Part shown: in pieces, positions 41,677-51,888 of the stretch
Position numbering within the stretch: position 1 is the stretch's first letter
Layout: the number at the start of each line of letters is the position of its first letter
Assembly: GCA_014649555.1 (NCBI GenBank)
Contig: BMTG01000014.1
Coordinates: forward strand, 62,001 to 126,000
DNA length: 64,000 nt
Reading direction: 5' to 3'
DNA from: Streptomyces globisporus
GTDB taxonomy: Bacteria > Actinomycetota > Actinomycetes > Streptomycetales > Streptomycetaceae
Translations under genes and position numbers: made by a program
The notes under the pieces: generated by a model
Seen by the model: the letters and a program-made list of their open reading frames with translations, nothing else
Databases searched by the model: none
What the model was told of the DNA's origin: nothing

Positions 41677-42010
41677 CTACGCGGCGCCCTCAAGACCCAT
41701 GAGGACGGAGCAGGCGGACTCGGCCTGCCGGCCCGGGGCGGCGTCGGGCCGTGCGTGCTCCAGGAAGGTCCCGGTCGCCCCGTGGTGGAGTATGCGGCCG
41801 CCGTTCATGGGGGAGACGGTGTTCGCCTCGTCCGCCAGGTCGGCGACGTCGTGGGTGGACATCAGCACCGGGATCCGTTCGGTGACCTTCCGCAGGACGT
41901 CGCGGAACACGGCGCCGGATGCTGGTCAGGAAGACGTAGGAGAAGAAGACCCCGATGAAGGGCGTGGCCAGCACGGCCGGGTGTGTGCGGAGGGAGGTGA
42001 AGAGTCGCAT
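41677..42010 (-). pseudogene. ABC transporter remnant (permease start joined to ATPase end)
   Basis: From ATG 42010 the minus strand reads MRLFTSLRTHPAVLATPF and FSYVFLTSIRR, the N-terminus of an ABC-2-like permease. Near 41920 it breaks, and another frame then reads VLRKVTERIPVLMSTHDVADLADEA...GGRILHHGATGTFLEHA, the D-loop/H-loop end of an ABC ATPase (His in STHD). Walker A, signature and Walker B are absent. Both genes have been joined by deletion. Confidence 0.65.
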
Positions 42011-42073
42011 GGGGCCTCGTCGTGGAGCGCAAAGCCGGGCCTCCGCGCGGGATGCGCGGAAGCCCGGCAGGAA

Positions 42074-42280
42074 TCAGTCGGCCTTGGTGGTGTCCACGTT
42101 GACCTTGTTGACACAGAGCTCCACATTGACGCTCTTCCGGCCGTACACCTCTTTGCAACCGGTGAAGTTGATTTCGTTGTACGACTCCTCCACCCACTGC
42201 TGGGACATCGTGCCCTGGTTGCCGCCCCAATTATTGGCGGTCCAGTTCGCCCCCTCGAACGGAAAACCGAAAAGTCGCCG
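42074..42280 (-). pseudogene. Possible secreted-protein C-terminal fragment
   Basis: The frame that ends at TGA 42074 reads FEGANWTANNWGGNQGTM, then VEESYNEINFTGCKEVYG and VNVELCVNKVNVDTTKAD. It has two cysteines and a secreted-protein composition, but no start codon or signal peptide remains before an upstream in-frame stop near 42300. It lies just upstream of the ABC remnant on the same strand and may once have been exported by it. The family was not recognised. Confidence 0.45.
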
Positions 42281-42602
42281 AACGTTAGCACTGGTCAGCG
42301 AGGTTCAGAGGCCTCAGGAGGCAACGCACGTCCGGTTCGTCCGGCCTTGATCAGATCCATCACGCCGTCAGCAGAACAAGAAGAACCGGACCCTTGCATT
42401 CCACCGACTTTCCGTGCGACTTACGTCACCCCGCTGAAGGTCGACCACCACCATGACCGCATGGATAGGGCAGCTCAGAGCTCCGGAATTCGCCCTCCGG
42501 AATTGAGGCCCGGGAATTCCGTCCCACCCCCGCACGCGCGTCCCGGCGAGGCTGTTCCGCATCCCGTTCCGGGCAGGCCGGGCGATCGGGTTGGATGGGG
42601 AC

Positions 42603-44414
42603 ATGACGACTGATGCTGCAGCCGCACCCGACTGGGAGAAGCGGTTCCGTGCGCCCCGCGTCTCCCTGCCCGACTGGGCCGAGGACGCCCCCGACCGTTC
42701 GCTGTTCGTTTCCAACGCCACCGGGACCTACGAGCTGTACGCGTGGGACCGGGCGAGCGGGCGGCAGCGCCAGGTGACCGACCGGCCCAACGGGACCACC
42801 GACGGCGTGCTCACGCCCGACGGGGAGGCCGTCTGGTGGTTCAGCGACACCGACGGCGACGAGTTCGGGGTGTGGATGCGCCAGCCGTTCGGCGGCGGGG
42901 AGGACGAGCCGGCCGCGCCGGGCCTCGCGCCCTCCTACCCGGCGGGTCTGGCCATCGGGCGGGACGGTTCGGCGGTGATCGGCCGGTCGACCGACGAGGA
43001 CGGCACGACGGTCCACCTGGTGCGGGCGCCGGGCGCCGAGCCCGTGGAGATCTACCGGCACCGGGAGTCCGCGGGCGTCGGGGACCTCTCCCACGACGGG
43101 AGCCTGATCGCGCTGGAGCACACCGAGCACGGCGACGCGATGCACTCCGCGCTGCGCGTGGTCCGCCCCGACGGCTCGACCGTGGCCGAGCTGGACGACA
43201 CCGAGGGCGGCACGAAGGAGCTGGGGCTCAGCGTGCTGGGCTTCGCGCCGGTCGCCGGGGACACCCGGCTCCTCGTCGGACACCAGCGGCGGGGCCGCTG
43301 GGAGCCGATGATCTGGGACCCGGTCGCGGGCACCGAGACCCCGCTGCCGATCGACCTGCCGGGCGATGTGGGCGCCGAGTGGTATCCGGACGGGTCCGCG
43401 CTGCTCGTCGAGCATGAATTCGAGGCCCGCAGCGAGCTGTGGCGGTACGAGCCGGGAGCGGACGCGCCCGTGCGCGTGGAGACCCCCGCCGGCACGGTCT
43501 CGGGCGCCACGGCCCGCCCGGACGGGACGGTGGAGTACCTGTGGTCCTCGGCCGCGCAGCCGCCCGTGGTGCGGTCGACGAGCGGTGCCGTGGTCCTGGA
43601 CCCGCCCGGTGCGAAGGCCCCGCCGTCGGTGGCCGTCGAGGACGCGTGGGTCGAGGGGCCCGGCGGCCGGATCCACGCCCTCGTGCAGAAGCCCGCCACC
43701 GGCGAGGGCCCCTTCCCCACCGTCTTCGAGATCCACGGCGGGCCCACCTGGCACGACAGCGACGCCTTCGCCTCCGGCCCCGCCGCCTGGGTCGACCACG
43801 GCTTCGCGGTCGTCCGGGTCAACTACCGGGGCTCCACCGGATACGGCCGCGCCTGGACGGACGCGCTGAAGCACCGGGTCGGCCTGATCGAGCTGGAGGA
43901 CATCGCGGCCGTACGGGAGTGGTCCGTGAAGTCCGGGCTCGCGGACCCGGACCGCCTGGTCCTGGCCGGCGGGTCCTGGGGCGGCTATCTGACCCTGCTC
44001 GGCCTCGGCACCCAGCCCGACTCCTGGGCGCTGGGCCTGGCCGCCGTGCCCGTCGCGGACTACGTCACGGCGTACCACGACGAGATGGAGGCCCTGAAGG
44101 CGATGGACCGCACGCTGCTGGGCGGCACGCCGGAGGAGGTTCCCGAGCGCTTCGAGGCCTCGTCCCCGCTGACGTACGTCGACGCGGTGCGCGCCCCCGT
44201 CTACATCTCGGCGGGTGTCAACGATCCGCGCTGCCCCATCCGTCAGGTGGAGAACTACGTGGACCGGCTGGCGGCGCGCGGCGCGGTCCACGAGGTCTAC
44301 CGCTACGACGCCGGGCACGGCTCGCTGGTGGTGGAGGAGCGGATCAAGCAGGTACGGCTGGAGCTGGAGTTCGCCCTGAAGCACCTGGGCGGCGGTGCCG
44401 TCCAGGGGGCGTAA
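42603..44414 (+). CDS. S9-family (prolyl oligopeptidase-type) serine peptidase
   Basis: A 603-residue protein starting MTTDAAAAPDWEKRF at the ATG at 42603. The N-terminal ~350 residues are a seven-bladed propeller with repeated ASGRQRQVTDRPNG-type strands. The C-terminal alpha/beta-hydrolase has the nucleophile motif GGSWGGY near Ser461, Asp in GVNDPRCP and His in DAGHGSL. The segment VFEIHGGPTWHD is typical of acylaminoacyl-peptidases. It should cleave short peptides or acyl-peptides in the cytosol. It precedes the SURF1 gene by 62 bp on the same strand. Confidence 0.92.
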   Translation: MTTDAAAAPDWEKRFRAPRVSLPDWAEDAPDRSLFVSNATGTYELYAWDRASGRQRQVTDRPNGTTDGVLTPDGEAVWWFSDTDGDEFGVWMRQPFGGGEDEPAAPGLAPSYPAGLAIGRDGSAVIGRSTDEDGTTVHLVRAPGAEPVEIYRHRESAGVGDLSHDGSLIALEHTEHGDAMHSALRVVRPDGSTVAELDDTEGGTKELGLSVLGFAPVAGDTRLLVGHQRRGRWEPMIWDPVAGTETPLPIDLPGDVGAEWYPDGSALLVEHEFEARSELWRYEPGADAPVRVETPAGTVSGATARPDGTVEYLWSSAAQPPVVRSTSGAVVLDPPGAKAPPSVAVEDAWVEGPGGRIHALVQKPATGEGPFPTVFEIHGGPTWHDSDAFASGPAAWVDHGFAVVRVNYRGSTGYGRAWTDALKHRVGLIELEDIAAVREWSVKSGLADPDRLVLAGGSWGGYLTLLGLGTQPDSWALGLAAVPVADYVTAYHDEMEALKAMDRTLLGGTPEEVPERFEASSPLTYVDAVRAPVYISAGVNDPRCPIRQVENYVDRLAARGAVHEVYRYDAGHGSLVVEERIKQVRLELEFALKHLGGGAVQGA

Positions 44415-44476
44415 GGGCCGGATGAATTACGGACCCCGCCCCGGGTGCCCGGGGCGGGGAACCGTACCTTTGAGGG

Positions 44477-45403
44477 GTGTACCGGTTCCTGCTGACCCCA
44501 CGGTGGTGGGGGATCAACCTCTTCGTCGTGCTGGCCATCCCGTTCTGCGTGTTCATGGGCACCTGGCAGCTCGGCCGTTTCGAGGACCGCGTCCAGTCGC
44601 ACGAACAGGCGGAGAAGGCCCCCGATCCGAGCACCCGGGCCGCCAAACCCCTGGACGCGCTGCTGCCCGTCGACAAGGTGACGTCCGGCCGCCCGGCCAT
44701 CGCCACCGGGACGTACGCCGACCAGTTCCTGGTGCCCGGCCGGAAGCTGGAGGACCGGCAGGGCTTCTACGTCCTGAACATGCTCCGGACCGACAGCGGC
44801 AAGGCCCTGCCGGTGGTACGGGGCTGGCTGCCCGGGTCCGCGACCGACGCCCGGGTCCCCGCCGCGCCCACGGGCGAGGTCACGGTGACCGGCGACCTCC
44901 AGGCCTCCGAGAACACCCACAGCGACGGCGTGGACGTCCGCGGCGGGCTCCCCTCGGGCCAGGTCGGCATGATCAGCGCGGCAACCCTGGTGAACCTCGT
45001 CCCCTACGACGTGTACGACGCCTGGGTGACGCTTCCCGAGGCCGAGGCGGGCGGTACGGGCGGCGCGATGAAACCCGTGCCGGCCGCGGCCCCGGAGGGC
45101 AGCGGCCTCGATCTGAAGGCCTTCCAGAACCTCGGCTACACGGGCGAGTGGTTCGTCTTCGCCGCGTTCGTGCTCTTCATGTGGTTCCGGCTGGTGCGGC
45201 GCGAGGCCGAGGCCGAGCGGGACATAGCGCTCGGCCTCGTACCTGAGGATTCCGCGGCTCCGGCGACTGCTGACGCCCCGGAGGGCGCCGGTCCGGCCGT
45301 GGAGGGCGCTGAGGCCCCGGAAACCGCGGAGGGCGCCCCGAAGGACGCCCCCGAGGATCCGTCATCGCCGGACTACGACGTGGCGAGCACACCCGTCCGG
45401 TAG
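44477..45403 (+). CDS. SURF1 family cytochrome-oxidase assembly protein
   Basis: A 308-residue protein starting MYRFLLTPRWWGINLFVV (GTG). Two membrane segments (residues ~10-30 and ~220-240) flank an extracytoplasmic domain containing the SURF1 motifs GTWQLGRFEDR and VVRGWLP near residue 115. SURF1 helps insert heme a into cytochrome c oxidase. The C-terminal ~60 residues are an acidic Ala/Pro/Glu tail. The last 31 bp overlap convergently with the end of the anti-sigma-like gene. Confidence 0.92.
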   Translation: MYRFLLTPRWWGINLFVVLAIPFCVFMGTWQLGRFEDRVQSHEQAEKAPDPSTRAAKPLDALLPVDKVTSGRPAIATGTYADQFLVPGRKLEDRQGFYVLNMLRTDSGKALPVVRGWLPGSATDARVPAAPTGEVTVTGDLQASENTHSDGVDVRGGLPSGQVGMISAATLVNLVPYDVYDAWVTLPEAEAGGTGGAMKPVPAAAPEGSGLDLKAFQNLGYTGEWFVFAAFVLFMWFRLVRREAEAERDIALGLVPEDSAAPATADAPEGAGPAVEGAEAPETAEGAPKDAPEDPSSPDYDVASTPVR

Positions 45404-46956
45404 ATCGTGCCCGAGCAGGCGTTGGGGATCTCCGTCTGCGCGGTGGGCGCACCCGACTCCGGGGTGTGCGTCACGGCGACGCTGCCCTCGGCGGTCGTCC
45501 CGCCGTCCTCGTACAGCGACTGCGGGTCCACACCGGACTGGTTCTCGGAACCTCCGCCGACCGGTCCCCCGGCGCCGTCCGCCGACGGGGTCGGGGTCGG
45601 CGAGGGGCCCGTGGTCGGACACGTGTCGGTCGGCACCCAGGCGAACCGCACCTCGTACGCCATGGCCGGCTTCAGCAGCACCGTGCCCGGCTCCTGGGAC
45701 GGGTCGGGCAGGCCGGGGGCCGCGTCGCCCGCCGTGTGCTGGACCACGACGATCTTCTGCGAGTCGGCGGCGCCGAGGGCGGTGAAGCCCACGGTGCCGT
45801 TGCTGCTGACCGTGCAGTCGGTGCCGGACACGTTGGCGATCCTGAAGCTGCCGTAGACCGTGCCGTCGGCCCCCGGCGCATCGGTGCTCGCGGACGCGAC
45901 GCCGAGCTGGCCGGGGTCGCAGACGGGCAGGGACGCGTAGTCCACGCTCGGGGTGTCGGGCTTCTCCCCCGCCACCACCCCGTCCGGGTCGCTTCCCTCG
46001 CCCCGGGAGGGGCTGGGGTCCGGGGCCGCCTCGCCCTCGCCGCCCTCGCTCTCGCGCTCGGTGGGCGCCTCGGTCCGCCGGCCCGGCTCCTCGGGGCCGG
46101 GCTCCTCCCCGTTGCCGCCCTGGGCCTGCTCGCCGTGTCCGGCGATGGCGGGGTTGGCGGTGGACACGCCGTCCGAGGTCGCGACGTGGACGAAGGCGGG
46201 GACGGCGGTGCCGATGAGCAGGGCCGCCGCGGCCGCCCCGACGACGGCCTGCCGCCGCCGGGCCCGGCGGGCGGGGACGGCGCGGTGGAGGTGGTCGAGG
46301 GTCCCCTCGGAGGGGGTGATGTCGCGGACCGCGCCGTGCAGCATGCGGCGCAGGGCCACCTCGTCCAGCTCACCGGGCCGGTCGGCGGCGGGGGGCCGTC
46401 TGCCTTCGGCGAAGAGGTCGGTCAGCGTGGCGAGGAAGTCGTCGTCGGACGCGCCGGGGGTGTCGCCGGGGGCTTTGCCCGCACCGGGGGCGGTGGTGGC
46501 GGCGGTCTCCGTACGGGTGTCGTCGCCGGTTTCCGTGACCGCGTCGTCGGCGTTGTCCTTACGGAGATCAGCGCCGGTCTCCGTACCCGCGTCGTCGGCG
46601 GTGTCCGTGCGGGCATCCGCGCCGGTCTCCTTACCCGCGGCCGCGGCACCGTCCGCCGGGGCCTTCACGGCGGGGGGCTCGGCGCCCCCGTCCGCCGGGG
46701 CCTCCGCGGCCGGGTCCACCGGGGCCTCGGCGCCCGGGTCCCGCTCGTCGGGGTCCTCGGTGGACTCGCTGTCCACGCTCGCGGGCGGCGCCGGTTCCGG
46801 GGGCCCGCTCTCTCCGGGGCCCGCGTTCTCGCCCTGCGGCCGGTCCGGATCGGTGTGCGGAGTCTTCTCCGGCCCGTGGTTCACAATTCCGTTTCCCGTC
46901 GGGTCGCTCTCGTGCCTGTGCTCAGGGATATCGGGGTGCTGACCGGACCCGCTCAT
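45373..46956 (-). CDS. Membrane protein paired with an ECF sigma factor (probable anti-sigma)
   Basis: A 527-residue protein. Residues 1-~180 are low-complexity with repeated TGAD-, TETG- and DADAG-like acidic units. The region TDLFAEGRRPPAADRPGELDEVALRRMLHGAVRDITPSEG precedes one membrane segment (VVGAAAAALLIGTAVPAFV, about residue 240), followed by an extracytoplasmic Pro/Glu linker and a Cys-containing C-terminal domain. Its ATG overlaps the sigma-factor stop (ATGA), which is the usual arrangement for membrane anti-sigma factors, though no ZAS zinc motif is present. The role as anti-sigma is inferred from pairing. Confidence 0.75.
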   Translation of the reverse strand: MSGSGQHPDIPEHRHESDPTGNGIVNHGPEKTPHTDPDRPQGENAGPGESGPPEPAPPASVDSESTEDPDERDPGAEAPVDPAAEAPADGGAEPPAVKAPADGAAAAGKETGADARTDTADDAGTETGADLRKDNADDAVTETGDDTRTETAATTAPGAGKAPGDTPGASDDDFLATLTDLFAEGRRPPAADRPGELDEVALRRMLHGAVRDITPSEGTLDHLHRAVPARRARRRQAVVGAAAAALLIGTAVPAFVHVATSDGVSTANPAIAGHGEQAQGGNGEEPGPEEPGRRTEAPTERESEGGEGEAAPDPSPSRGEGSDPDGVVAGEKPDTPSVDYASLPVCDPGQLGVASASTDAPGADGTVYGSFRIANVSGTDCTVSSNGTVGFTALGAADSQKIVVVQHTAGDAAPGLPDPSQEPGTVLLKPAMAYEVRFAWVPTDTCPTTGPSPTPTPSADGAGGPVGGGSENQSGVDPQSLYEDGGTTAEGSVAVTHTPESGAPTAQTEIPNACSGTIYRTGVLATS

Positions 46957-47615
46957 GCCTGGGCCTCCATCACCACACGCAGCGCCGCGATGCCCCGCGA
47001 ACCGTACGCCTTCACCGAGCCCAGCGAGACCCCCAGCGTCTCGGCGACCTGGGCCTCCGTCATGTCCGCGAAGTAGCGCAGCACCAGCACCTCGCGTTGG
47101 CGTCGCTGGAGCCCCTTCATGGCCTTGATCAGCGCGTCCCGCTCCAGCTGGTCGTACGCGCCCTCCTCCGCGCTCGCCATGTCCGGCATCGGCTTGGAGA
47201 GCAGCTTCAGCCCGAGGATGCGGCGGCGCAGTGCGGAGCGCGAGAGGTTGACGACCGTCTGCCGGAGGTAGGCGAGGGTCTTCTCGGGCTCACGGACGCG
47301 GTTGCGCGCGGAGTGCACCCGGATGAACGCCTCCTGCACCACGTCCTCGCAGGACGCGGTGTCGTCCAGCAGCAGGGCCGCGAGGCCGAGCAGGGAGCGG
47401 TAGTGGGCGCGGTAGGTCTCGGTGAGATGGTCGACCGTGGTTCCTGCTGCCACCGTCTCTTCAGCACCCCCGCGCTGCGAGGGCAGCGAGGCCGGGCGCG
47501 CAGCGGGCATGGGCGCGATCACCGGCATGCCGCCGGGCGCGCGGGGCCGCCGGAGCGGGCGCACCGAAGCGCCTCGCAACGGGCCCACCACTGTGATGTC
47601 GAGAACCTCTGCCAC
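46953..47615 (-). CDS. SigE-family ECF RNA polymerase sigma factor
   Basis: A 220-residue protein. Region 2 reads LTETYRAHYRSLLGLAALLLDDTASCEDVVQEAFIRVH (about residues 62-100) and region 4 reads LQRRQREVLVLRYFADMTEAQVAETLGVSLGSVKAYGSRG (about 165-205). The N-terminal ~55 residues are proline/arginine-rich and could be trimmed if an internal start is used. It overlaps the membrane protein downstream by four bases. In S. coelicolor an equivalent sigma gene precedes asd. Its regulon is not visible from the window. Confidence 0.92.
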   Translation of the reverse strand: MAEVLDITVVGPLRGASVRPLRRPRAPGGMPVIAPMPAARPASLPSQRGGAEETVAAGTTVDHLTETYRAHYRSLLGLAALLLDDTASCEDVVQEAFIRVHSARNRVREPEKTLAYLRQTVVNLSRSALRRRILGLKLLSKPMPDMASAEEGAYDQLERDALIKAMKGLQRRQREVLVLRYFADMTEAQVAETLGVSLGSVKAYGSRGIAALRVVMEAQA

Positions 47616-47890
47616 GCCTGTTGGACACGCTGCCCCCCGTCAGGGTTGTACGCGAACCGCGCCACGTTCGACGCTGTGCGACATGCCCTCATACGAACCT
47701 GCTCTTCCCCAAATGCCCCGTTACGGCGTCCGGCCACGCACAAAGTGACGGCATAGACGCAACCCGGCCGAGGCGCGGTTGCAGATGGCCGGGAGATCAT
47801 CGTCGGACATGACAACGTCCCAGCTCAAGAGGTTCAGACCAGCGAATTCCTCATAGGGCGTTCACAGATCCTACAAAACAGATTCGATCG

Positions 47891-48961
47891 TCATCGAGGG
47901 AATTCGGCGGCGACCGATTCGGCGATCTGCGCCACGTTCAAAGCCGCACCTTTTCGGAGATTATCCCCGCAAAGGAACATTTCCAGGGCATGCGGATCGT
48001 CCATCGACCGCCGGACGCGGCCCACCCAGGTGGGGTCGGTGCCGACCACGTCGGACGGGGTGGGGAAGTCTCCGGCGGCCGGGTTGTCGAACAGGACCAC
48101 GCCGGGGGCGGTCGCCAGGATCTCGTGCGCCTTTCCGACCGCGACCTCGTTCTCGAAGCGGGCGTGGACGGACATCGAGTGGGTGGCGACGACGGGGACG
48201 TACACGCAGGTCGCGGTGGTCTTCAGGTCCGGCATGCCGAGCACCTTGCGGCACTCCTCGCGCAGGGCGACCTCCTCGGAGGACCAGCCGTCCCCGGCGT
48301 CCGTACCGGCCCAGGGCACGACGTTCAGGGCGATGGGCGCGGCGAACGGGCCGGCCGCCGTGGCGGCCTCGTCACCCAGGGCCCGGCGTACGTCTCCGGG
48401 CTGGGTGCCCAGCTCCGTACCGGCGACCAGGGCGAGCTGTTCGCGGAGGGCGGCGACGCCGTCGCGGCCCACATCGCTGACGGCCTGGTAGGAGGAGACG
48501 ATGAGCTCGCGGAGCCCGAACTCGGCGTGCAGGGCGCCGACCGCGACGATCAGCGACAGCGTGGTGCAGTTCGGGGACGCGATGATGCCGCGCGGTCTGA
48601 GCCGTGCGGCATGGGGGTTGATCTCGGGGACGACGAGCGGAACGTCGTCGTCGAGCCGGAAGGCGGCGGAGTCGTCGATGACGACGACGCCCTTGGCCGC
48701 GGCGATGGGGGCCCAGTGGGCGGACACCTCGTCCGGCACCAGGAAGAGGGCCACGTCGATGCCGTCGAACACGTCCTCGGCGAGCGCGAGGACCTCGCTC
48801 TCCTCACCGCGCACGACCAGCTTCCGGCCGGCCGAGCGCGGTGAGGCGACGAGTCTGACCTCGCCCCAGACGTCCGCGTGCTGCGAGAGGATCCGGAGCA
48901 TGACACCGCCGATCGCCCCGGTCGCACCGACGACCGCGAGCGAAGGGCGGTGTTCCGTCAT
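47891..48961 (-). CDS. asd: Aspartate-semialdehyde dehydrogenase
   Basis: A 356-residue enzyme. The NADPH motif [14 protein letters not shown] is at the N-terminus, the active-site cysteine is in [10 protein letters not shown] near residue 134, and the catalytic histidine/arginine region in [13 protein letters not shown]. It reduces aspartyl phosphate to aspartate semialdehyde, the branch point to lysine, threonine, methionine and diaminopimelate. Its ATG overlaps the aspartokinase stop (48958-48961), so the two pathway steps are coupled. It ends 275 bp after the divergent sigma-factor gene region. Confidence 0.95.
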   Translation of the reverse strand: MTEHRPSLAVVGATGAIGGVMLRILSQHADVWGEVRLVASPRSAGRKLVVRGEESEVLALAEDVFDGIDVALFLVPDEVSAHWAPIAAAKGVVVIDDSAAFRLDDDVPLVVPEINPHAARLRPRGIIASPNCTTLSLIVAVGALHAEFGLRELIVSSYQAVSDVGRDGVAALREQLALVAGTELGTQPGDVRRALGDEAATAAGPFAAPIALNVVPWAGTDAGDGWSSEEVALREECRKVLGMPDLKTTATCVYVPVVATHSMSVHARFENEVAVGKAHEILATAPGVVLFDNPAAGDFPTPSDVVGTDPTWVGRVRRSMDDPHALEMFLCGDNLRKGAALNVAQIAESVAAEFPR

Positions 48962-50229
48962 CGGCCGGTGCCTCCGTAGACCACGGCCTCGTCGGAGTCG
49001 CTGTCGAGCCCGAAGGCGGTGTGCACGGCGCGCACGGCCTCGTTGACGTCGTCGGCGCGGGTGACCACCGAGATGCGGATCTCGGATGTCGAGATCAGCT
49101 CGATGTTGACGCCCGCGTCGGACAGCGCCTCGAAGAAGCCGGCGGTGACGCCCGGGTTGGTCTTCATGCCCGCGCCGACCAGGGAGATCTTGGCGATCTG
49201 GTCGTCGTAGCGGAGCGAGTCGAAACCGATGGTGCTCCGGGTCCGCTCCAGGGCGTCGATGGCCTTGCGGCCCTCGGCCTTGGGCAGGGTGAAGGAGATG
49301 TCCGTCAGGCCGGTCGTAGCGGCGGAGACGTTCTGCACCACCATGTCGATGTTGACCTCGGCGTTCGCGATGGCGCGGAAGATCGCGGCCGCCTCGCCCG
49401 GCTTGTCCGGGACGCCGACGACGGTGACCTTGGCCTCCGAGACGTCGTGGGCGACTCCGGAGATGATCGCGTGCTCCACCTTCTGGTCCCCTTGCGGCTC
49501 GTTGCTGACCCAGGTGCCGCGCAGTCCGGAGAAGGACGAGCGGACGTGGATCGGGATGTTGTAACGGCGTGCGTACTCGACGCAGCGGTGCAGCAGCACC
49601 TTGGAGCCGGACGCGGCCAGCTCCAGCATGTCCTCGAAGGAGATCCAGTCGATCTTCTTCGCCTTCTTCACGACCCGGGGGTCCGCGGTGAAGACGCCGT
49701 CGACGTCGGTGTAGATCTCGCAGACCTCGGCGTCCAGCGCGGCGGCCAGCGCGACGGCGGTCGTGTCCGACCCGCCGCGGCCGAGGGTGGTGATGTTCTT
49801 GCCCTCCTGGGACACGCCCTGGAACCCGGCGACGATGGCGATGTTGCCCTCGTCGATCGAGGTCCGGATACGGCCCGGGGTGACGTCGATGATGCGCGCT
49901 TTGTTGTGGACCGAGTCGGTGATGACACCGGCCTGGCTGCCCGTGAACGACTGGGCCTCGTGGCCCAGGTTTTTGATCGCCATGGCCAGCAGGGCCATCG
50001 AGATCCGCTCACCCGCGGTCAGCAGCATGTCGAACTCTCGGCCGGTAGGCATCGGAGACACCTGCTCGGCGAGATCTATCAACTCGTCCGTCGTGTCGCC
50101 CATCGCGGACACCACGACAACCACCTGGTTGCCGTTCCTCTTGGCGTCGACGACTCGCTTGGCGACCCGCTTGATGCCCTCGGCATCGGCTACGGAGGAG
50201 CCTCCGTACTTCTGCACGACAAGGCCCAC
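48958..50229 (-). CDS. ask: Aspartokinase
   Basis: About 423 residues from the GTG at 50229 ([18 protein letters not shown]), chosen because GAGGAG lies 5 bases upstream; the ATG at 50250 includes that site. The kinase domain has KYGGSSV near the N-terminus, [16 protein letters not shown] near residue 155 and FTADPR. The C-terminal ~160 residues contain two ACT domains ([17 protein letters not shown] and [15 protein letters not shown]) for feedback control by lysine and threonine. It phosphorylates aspartate, the first step of the pathway completed by asd. An internal beta-subunit start, as in corynebacterial lysC, could exist but was not located. Confidence 0.95.
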   Translation of the reverse strand: MGLVVQKYGGSSVADAEGIKRVAKRVVDAKRNGNQVVVVVSAMGDTTDELIDLAEQVSPMPTGREFDMLLTAGERISMALLAMAIKNLGHEAQSFTGSQAGVITDSVHNKARIIDVTPGRIRTSIDEGNIAIVAGFQGVSQEGKNITTLGRGGSDTTAVALAAALDAEVCEIYTDVDGVFTADPRVVKKAKKIDWISFEDMLELAASGSKVLLHRCVEYARRYNIPIHVRSSFSGLRGTWVSNEPQGDQKVEHAIISGVAHDVSEAKVTVVGVPDKPGEAAAIFRAIANAEVNIDMVVQNVSAATTGLTDISFTLPKAEGRKAIDALERTRSTIGFDSLRYDDQIAKISLVGAGMKTNPGVTAGFFEALSDAGVNIELISTSEIRISVVTRADDVNEAVRAVHTAFGLDSDSDEAVVYGGTGR

Positions 50230-50499
50230 GTGCGCTCCTCGCTCAGTCATTACTGCGGTCGGCTCAGTTTAACGAGCAGTCCGGAATCGACCCGTCCATT
50301 ACCAGATGGTGAGATGTCCCGCTCACCACCCGGTACGGCGTGTCGCTCCGAACTGCTCTTACGAGGCTGCTGCCCAGCCCGACCGTCGAGCACTCCCGTT
50401 TGTGTCCCAGCCCACACGATCGGACACGGACCGGCCAGCCGGGAGGGTCAGTCGGCGTACCCCGCAGGCCGGCCAACCGCTCACCCGCGCGGACCTCTG

Positions 50500-51024
50500 T
50501 CAGCCCGCCGTCAGCGTCGCCACGTCGAGGACCTGGGTGTTCTGCGCGGCAGCGACGCGCCAGACCCCGTCGTCCTTGGCGAGCACGTAGGTCGGCGTGC
50601 CGGGGACCGCTTCGGGGTGGGCGGCCATGAGCGCGGCGGGGTCCTCCTGGCCGTGGAAGATCTCGTCCAGGTACGCACCTCCGGCGCGGCTCACCGGGCG
50701 CTGGCGGATCTTCACGGCGGCCACGTCGGGGCGGATGAAGAGGATGAGGTCGACGGCGTACGTGGCGGTCACCGGGGAGTCCGCCTGGGGGGGCAGCACC
50801 GTGCGGGTGAAGGCGCTGATCTCCGGCAGCCCGGTCAGCCGCTTGCCGTGGGCCGTGGTCCAGATGGCGTCCTCGCGGAAGCCGTCCAGGAAGGCGTCGG
50901 GCAGCGCGTTCTGCTGGGCGTGCTGCACACCGGCGACGAACGCGACGATGGCGTCGACGTCGTCCTGCGGGGCCGGGACGCCGATGACGGTGGGCGCGGG
51001 GGCGGCAGGGGTCGCGGCGCTCAT
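50500..51024 (-). CDS. SgcJ/EcaC family SnoaL-like protein
   Basis: About 174 residues from the ATG at 51024 (MSAATPAAPAPTVIG). The pattern DDVDAIVAFVAGVQHAQQNALPDAFLDGFREDAIWTT and YAVDLILFIRPDVAAVKIRQRPV matches the SgcJ/EcaC family of NTF2-fold proteins with a C-terminal TYVLAKDDGVWRVAAAQNTQV strand. Members occur in enediyne clusters and as orphan genes. No specific role is inferred here. The gap between it and ask (50251-50499) has no gene. Confidence 0.83.
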   Translation of the reverse strand: MSAATPAAPAPTVIGVPAPQDDVDAIVAFVAGVQHAQQNALPDAFLDGFREDAIWTTAHGKRLTGLPEISAFTRTVLPPQADSPVTATYAVDLILFIRPDVAAVKIRQRPVSRAGGAYLDEIFHGQEDPAALMAAHPEAVPGTPTYVLAKDDGVWRVAAAQNTQVLDVATLTAG

Positions 51025-51121
51025 GGGAGTCTCCTTGCGGGATGCGGCCATCGGGTTCGGCCGTTCATCCCGGAGCCTCTTCCCTCAACCGCGATTGAGG
51101 TCAAGGCCCCTTCCGCAGGCC

Positions 51122-51781
51122 CTACTTCACCGGCCGCAGCCCCAGCGGCCCCGCGATCTCCTGGAGCATCACGCGGCCCGCCTCCTCGGCGAGGTTCTCC
51201 TCGCCCGGGTCCTGGTCGGTGTCCAGACCGTCCAGCTCCTCCAGGGGCTGGCCGAGGCGGATGTGGGCGACCAGGGACTGGAGGGCGCGGAGGGTGGCGG
51301 AGGCGGTGGAGCCCCAGTTGGAGAAGTACGAGAACTGCCACCACCACAGCGCCTCGGCGGTGCGGCCCGCCTCGTAGTGCGCGAGGCCGTGGCCGAGGTC
51401 GGTGACCAGGTCGGCCAGGTCGTCGGAGATGCGGTGCGGGACCGGGGCCTTGCGGGGCTCGTACGGGTCGAAGACCTCGGAGTAGACGTCGATCGGCTCC
51501 AGCAGCGCCGCGAACCGCTCGCGCAGACCGTCCGCGTCCGGCTCCGCGCCGAGGTCCGGCTCGTACCGCTCGTCGGGCAGGACGTCCTCGTACGCGCCGA
51601 GGCGGCCGCCCGCCAGCAGGAGCTGCGATACCTGGAGGAGCAGGACCGGGACGGCCTCCTCCGGCTCCTCGACCTTGGACACCTCGGCGACCGCGACGAT
51701 GAAGGTCTTGATCTGGTCCGCGATCTGGACGGCGAAGTCGCCCGGGTCCTGCGTGACGGAGTTCAGCGTGGCGTCAGACAT
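51122..51781 (-). CDS. DUF5063 family protein
   Basis: A 219-residue soluble helical protein starting MSDATLNSVTQDPGDFAVQIAD. The family hallmarks are LLLQVSQLLLAGGRLGAYEDVLP and WWWQFSYFSNWGSTASATLRALQ. It is conserved in actinobacteria directly beside recR, but has no known function. It lies ~107 bp from recR on the same strand. Confidence 0.88.
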   Translation of the reverse strand: MSDATLNSVTQDPGDFAVQIADQIKTFIVAVAEVSKVEEPEEAVPVLLLQVSQLLLAGGRLGAYEDVLPDERYEPDLGAEPDADGLRERFAALLEPIDVYSEVFDPYEPRKAPVPHRISDDLADLVTDLGHGLAHYEAGRTAEALWWWQFSYFSNWGSTASATLRALQSLVAHIRLGQPLEELDGLDTDQDPGEENLAEEAGRVMLQEIAGPLGLRPVK

Positions 51782-51888
51782 CGAGGGGACCTCCCGTGGG
51801 CGCGGTCACAGACGGCGGAGCGGACGGCGGTACGTGCAGGGGCCCGGGCCCGGACCGGGGCCGTACGGCGGAAGTGTCGGTGCCGGTG

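Noticed and set aside
42426-44384. Long minus-strand frame opposite the S9 peptidase
   Set aside because: Antisense shadow with Arg/Gly/His-rich composition and no domain.
49021-51405. Long plus-strand frame across aspartokinase and the SgcJ-like gene
   Set aside because: Shadow of real minus-strand genes; composition is typical of antisense frames.
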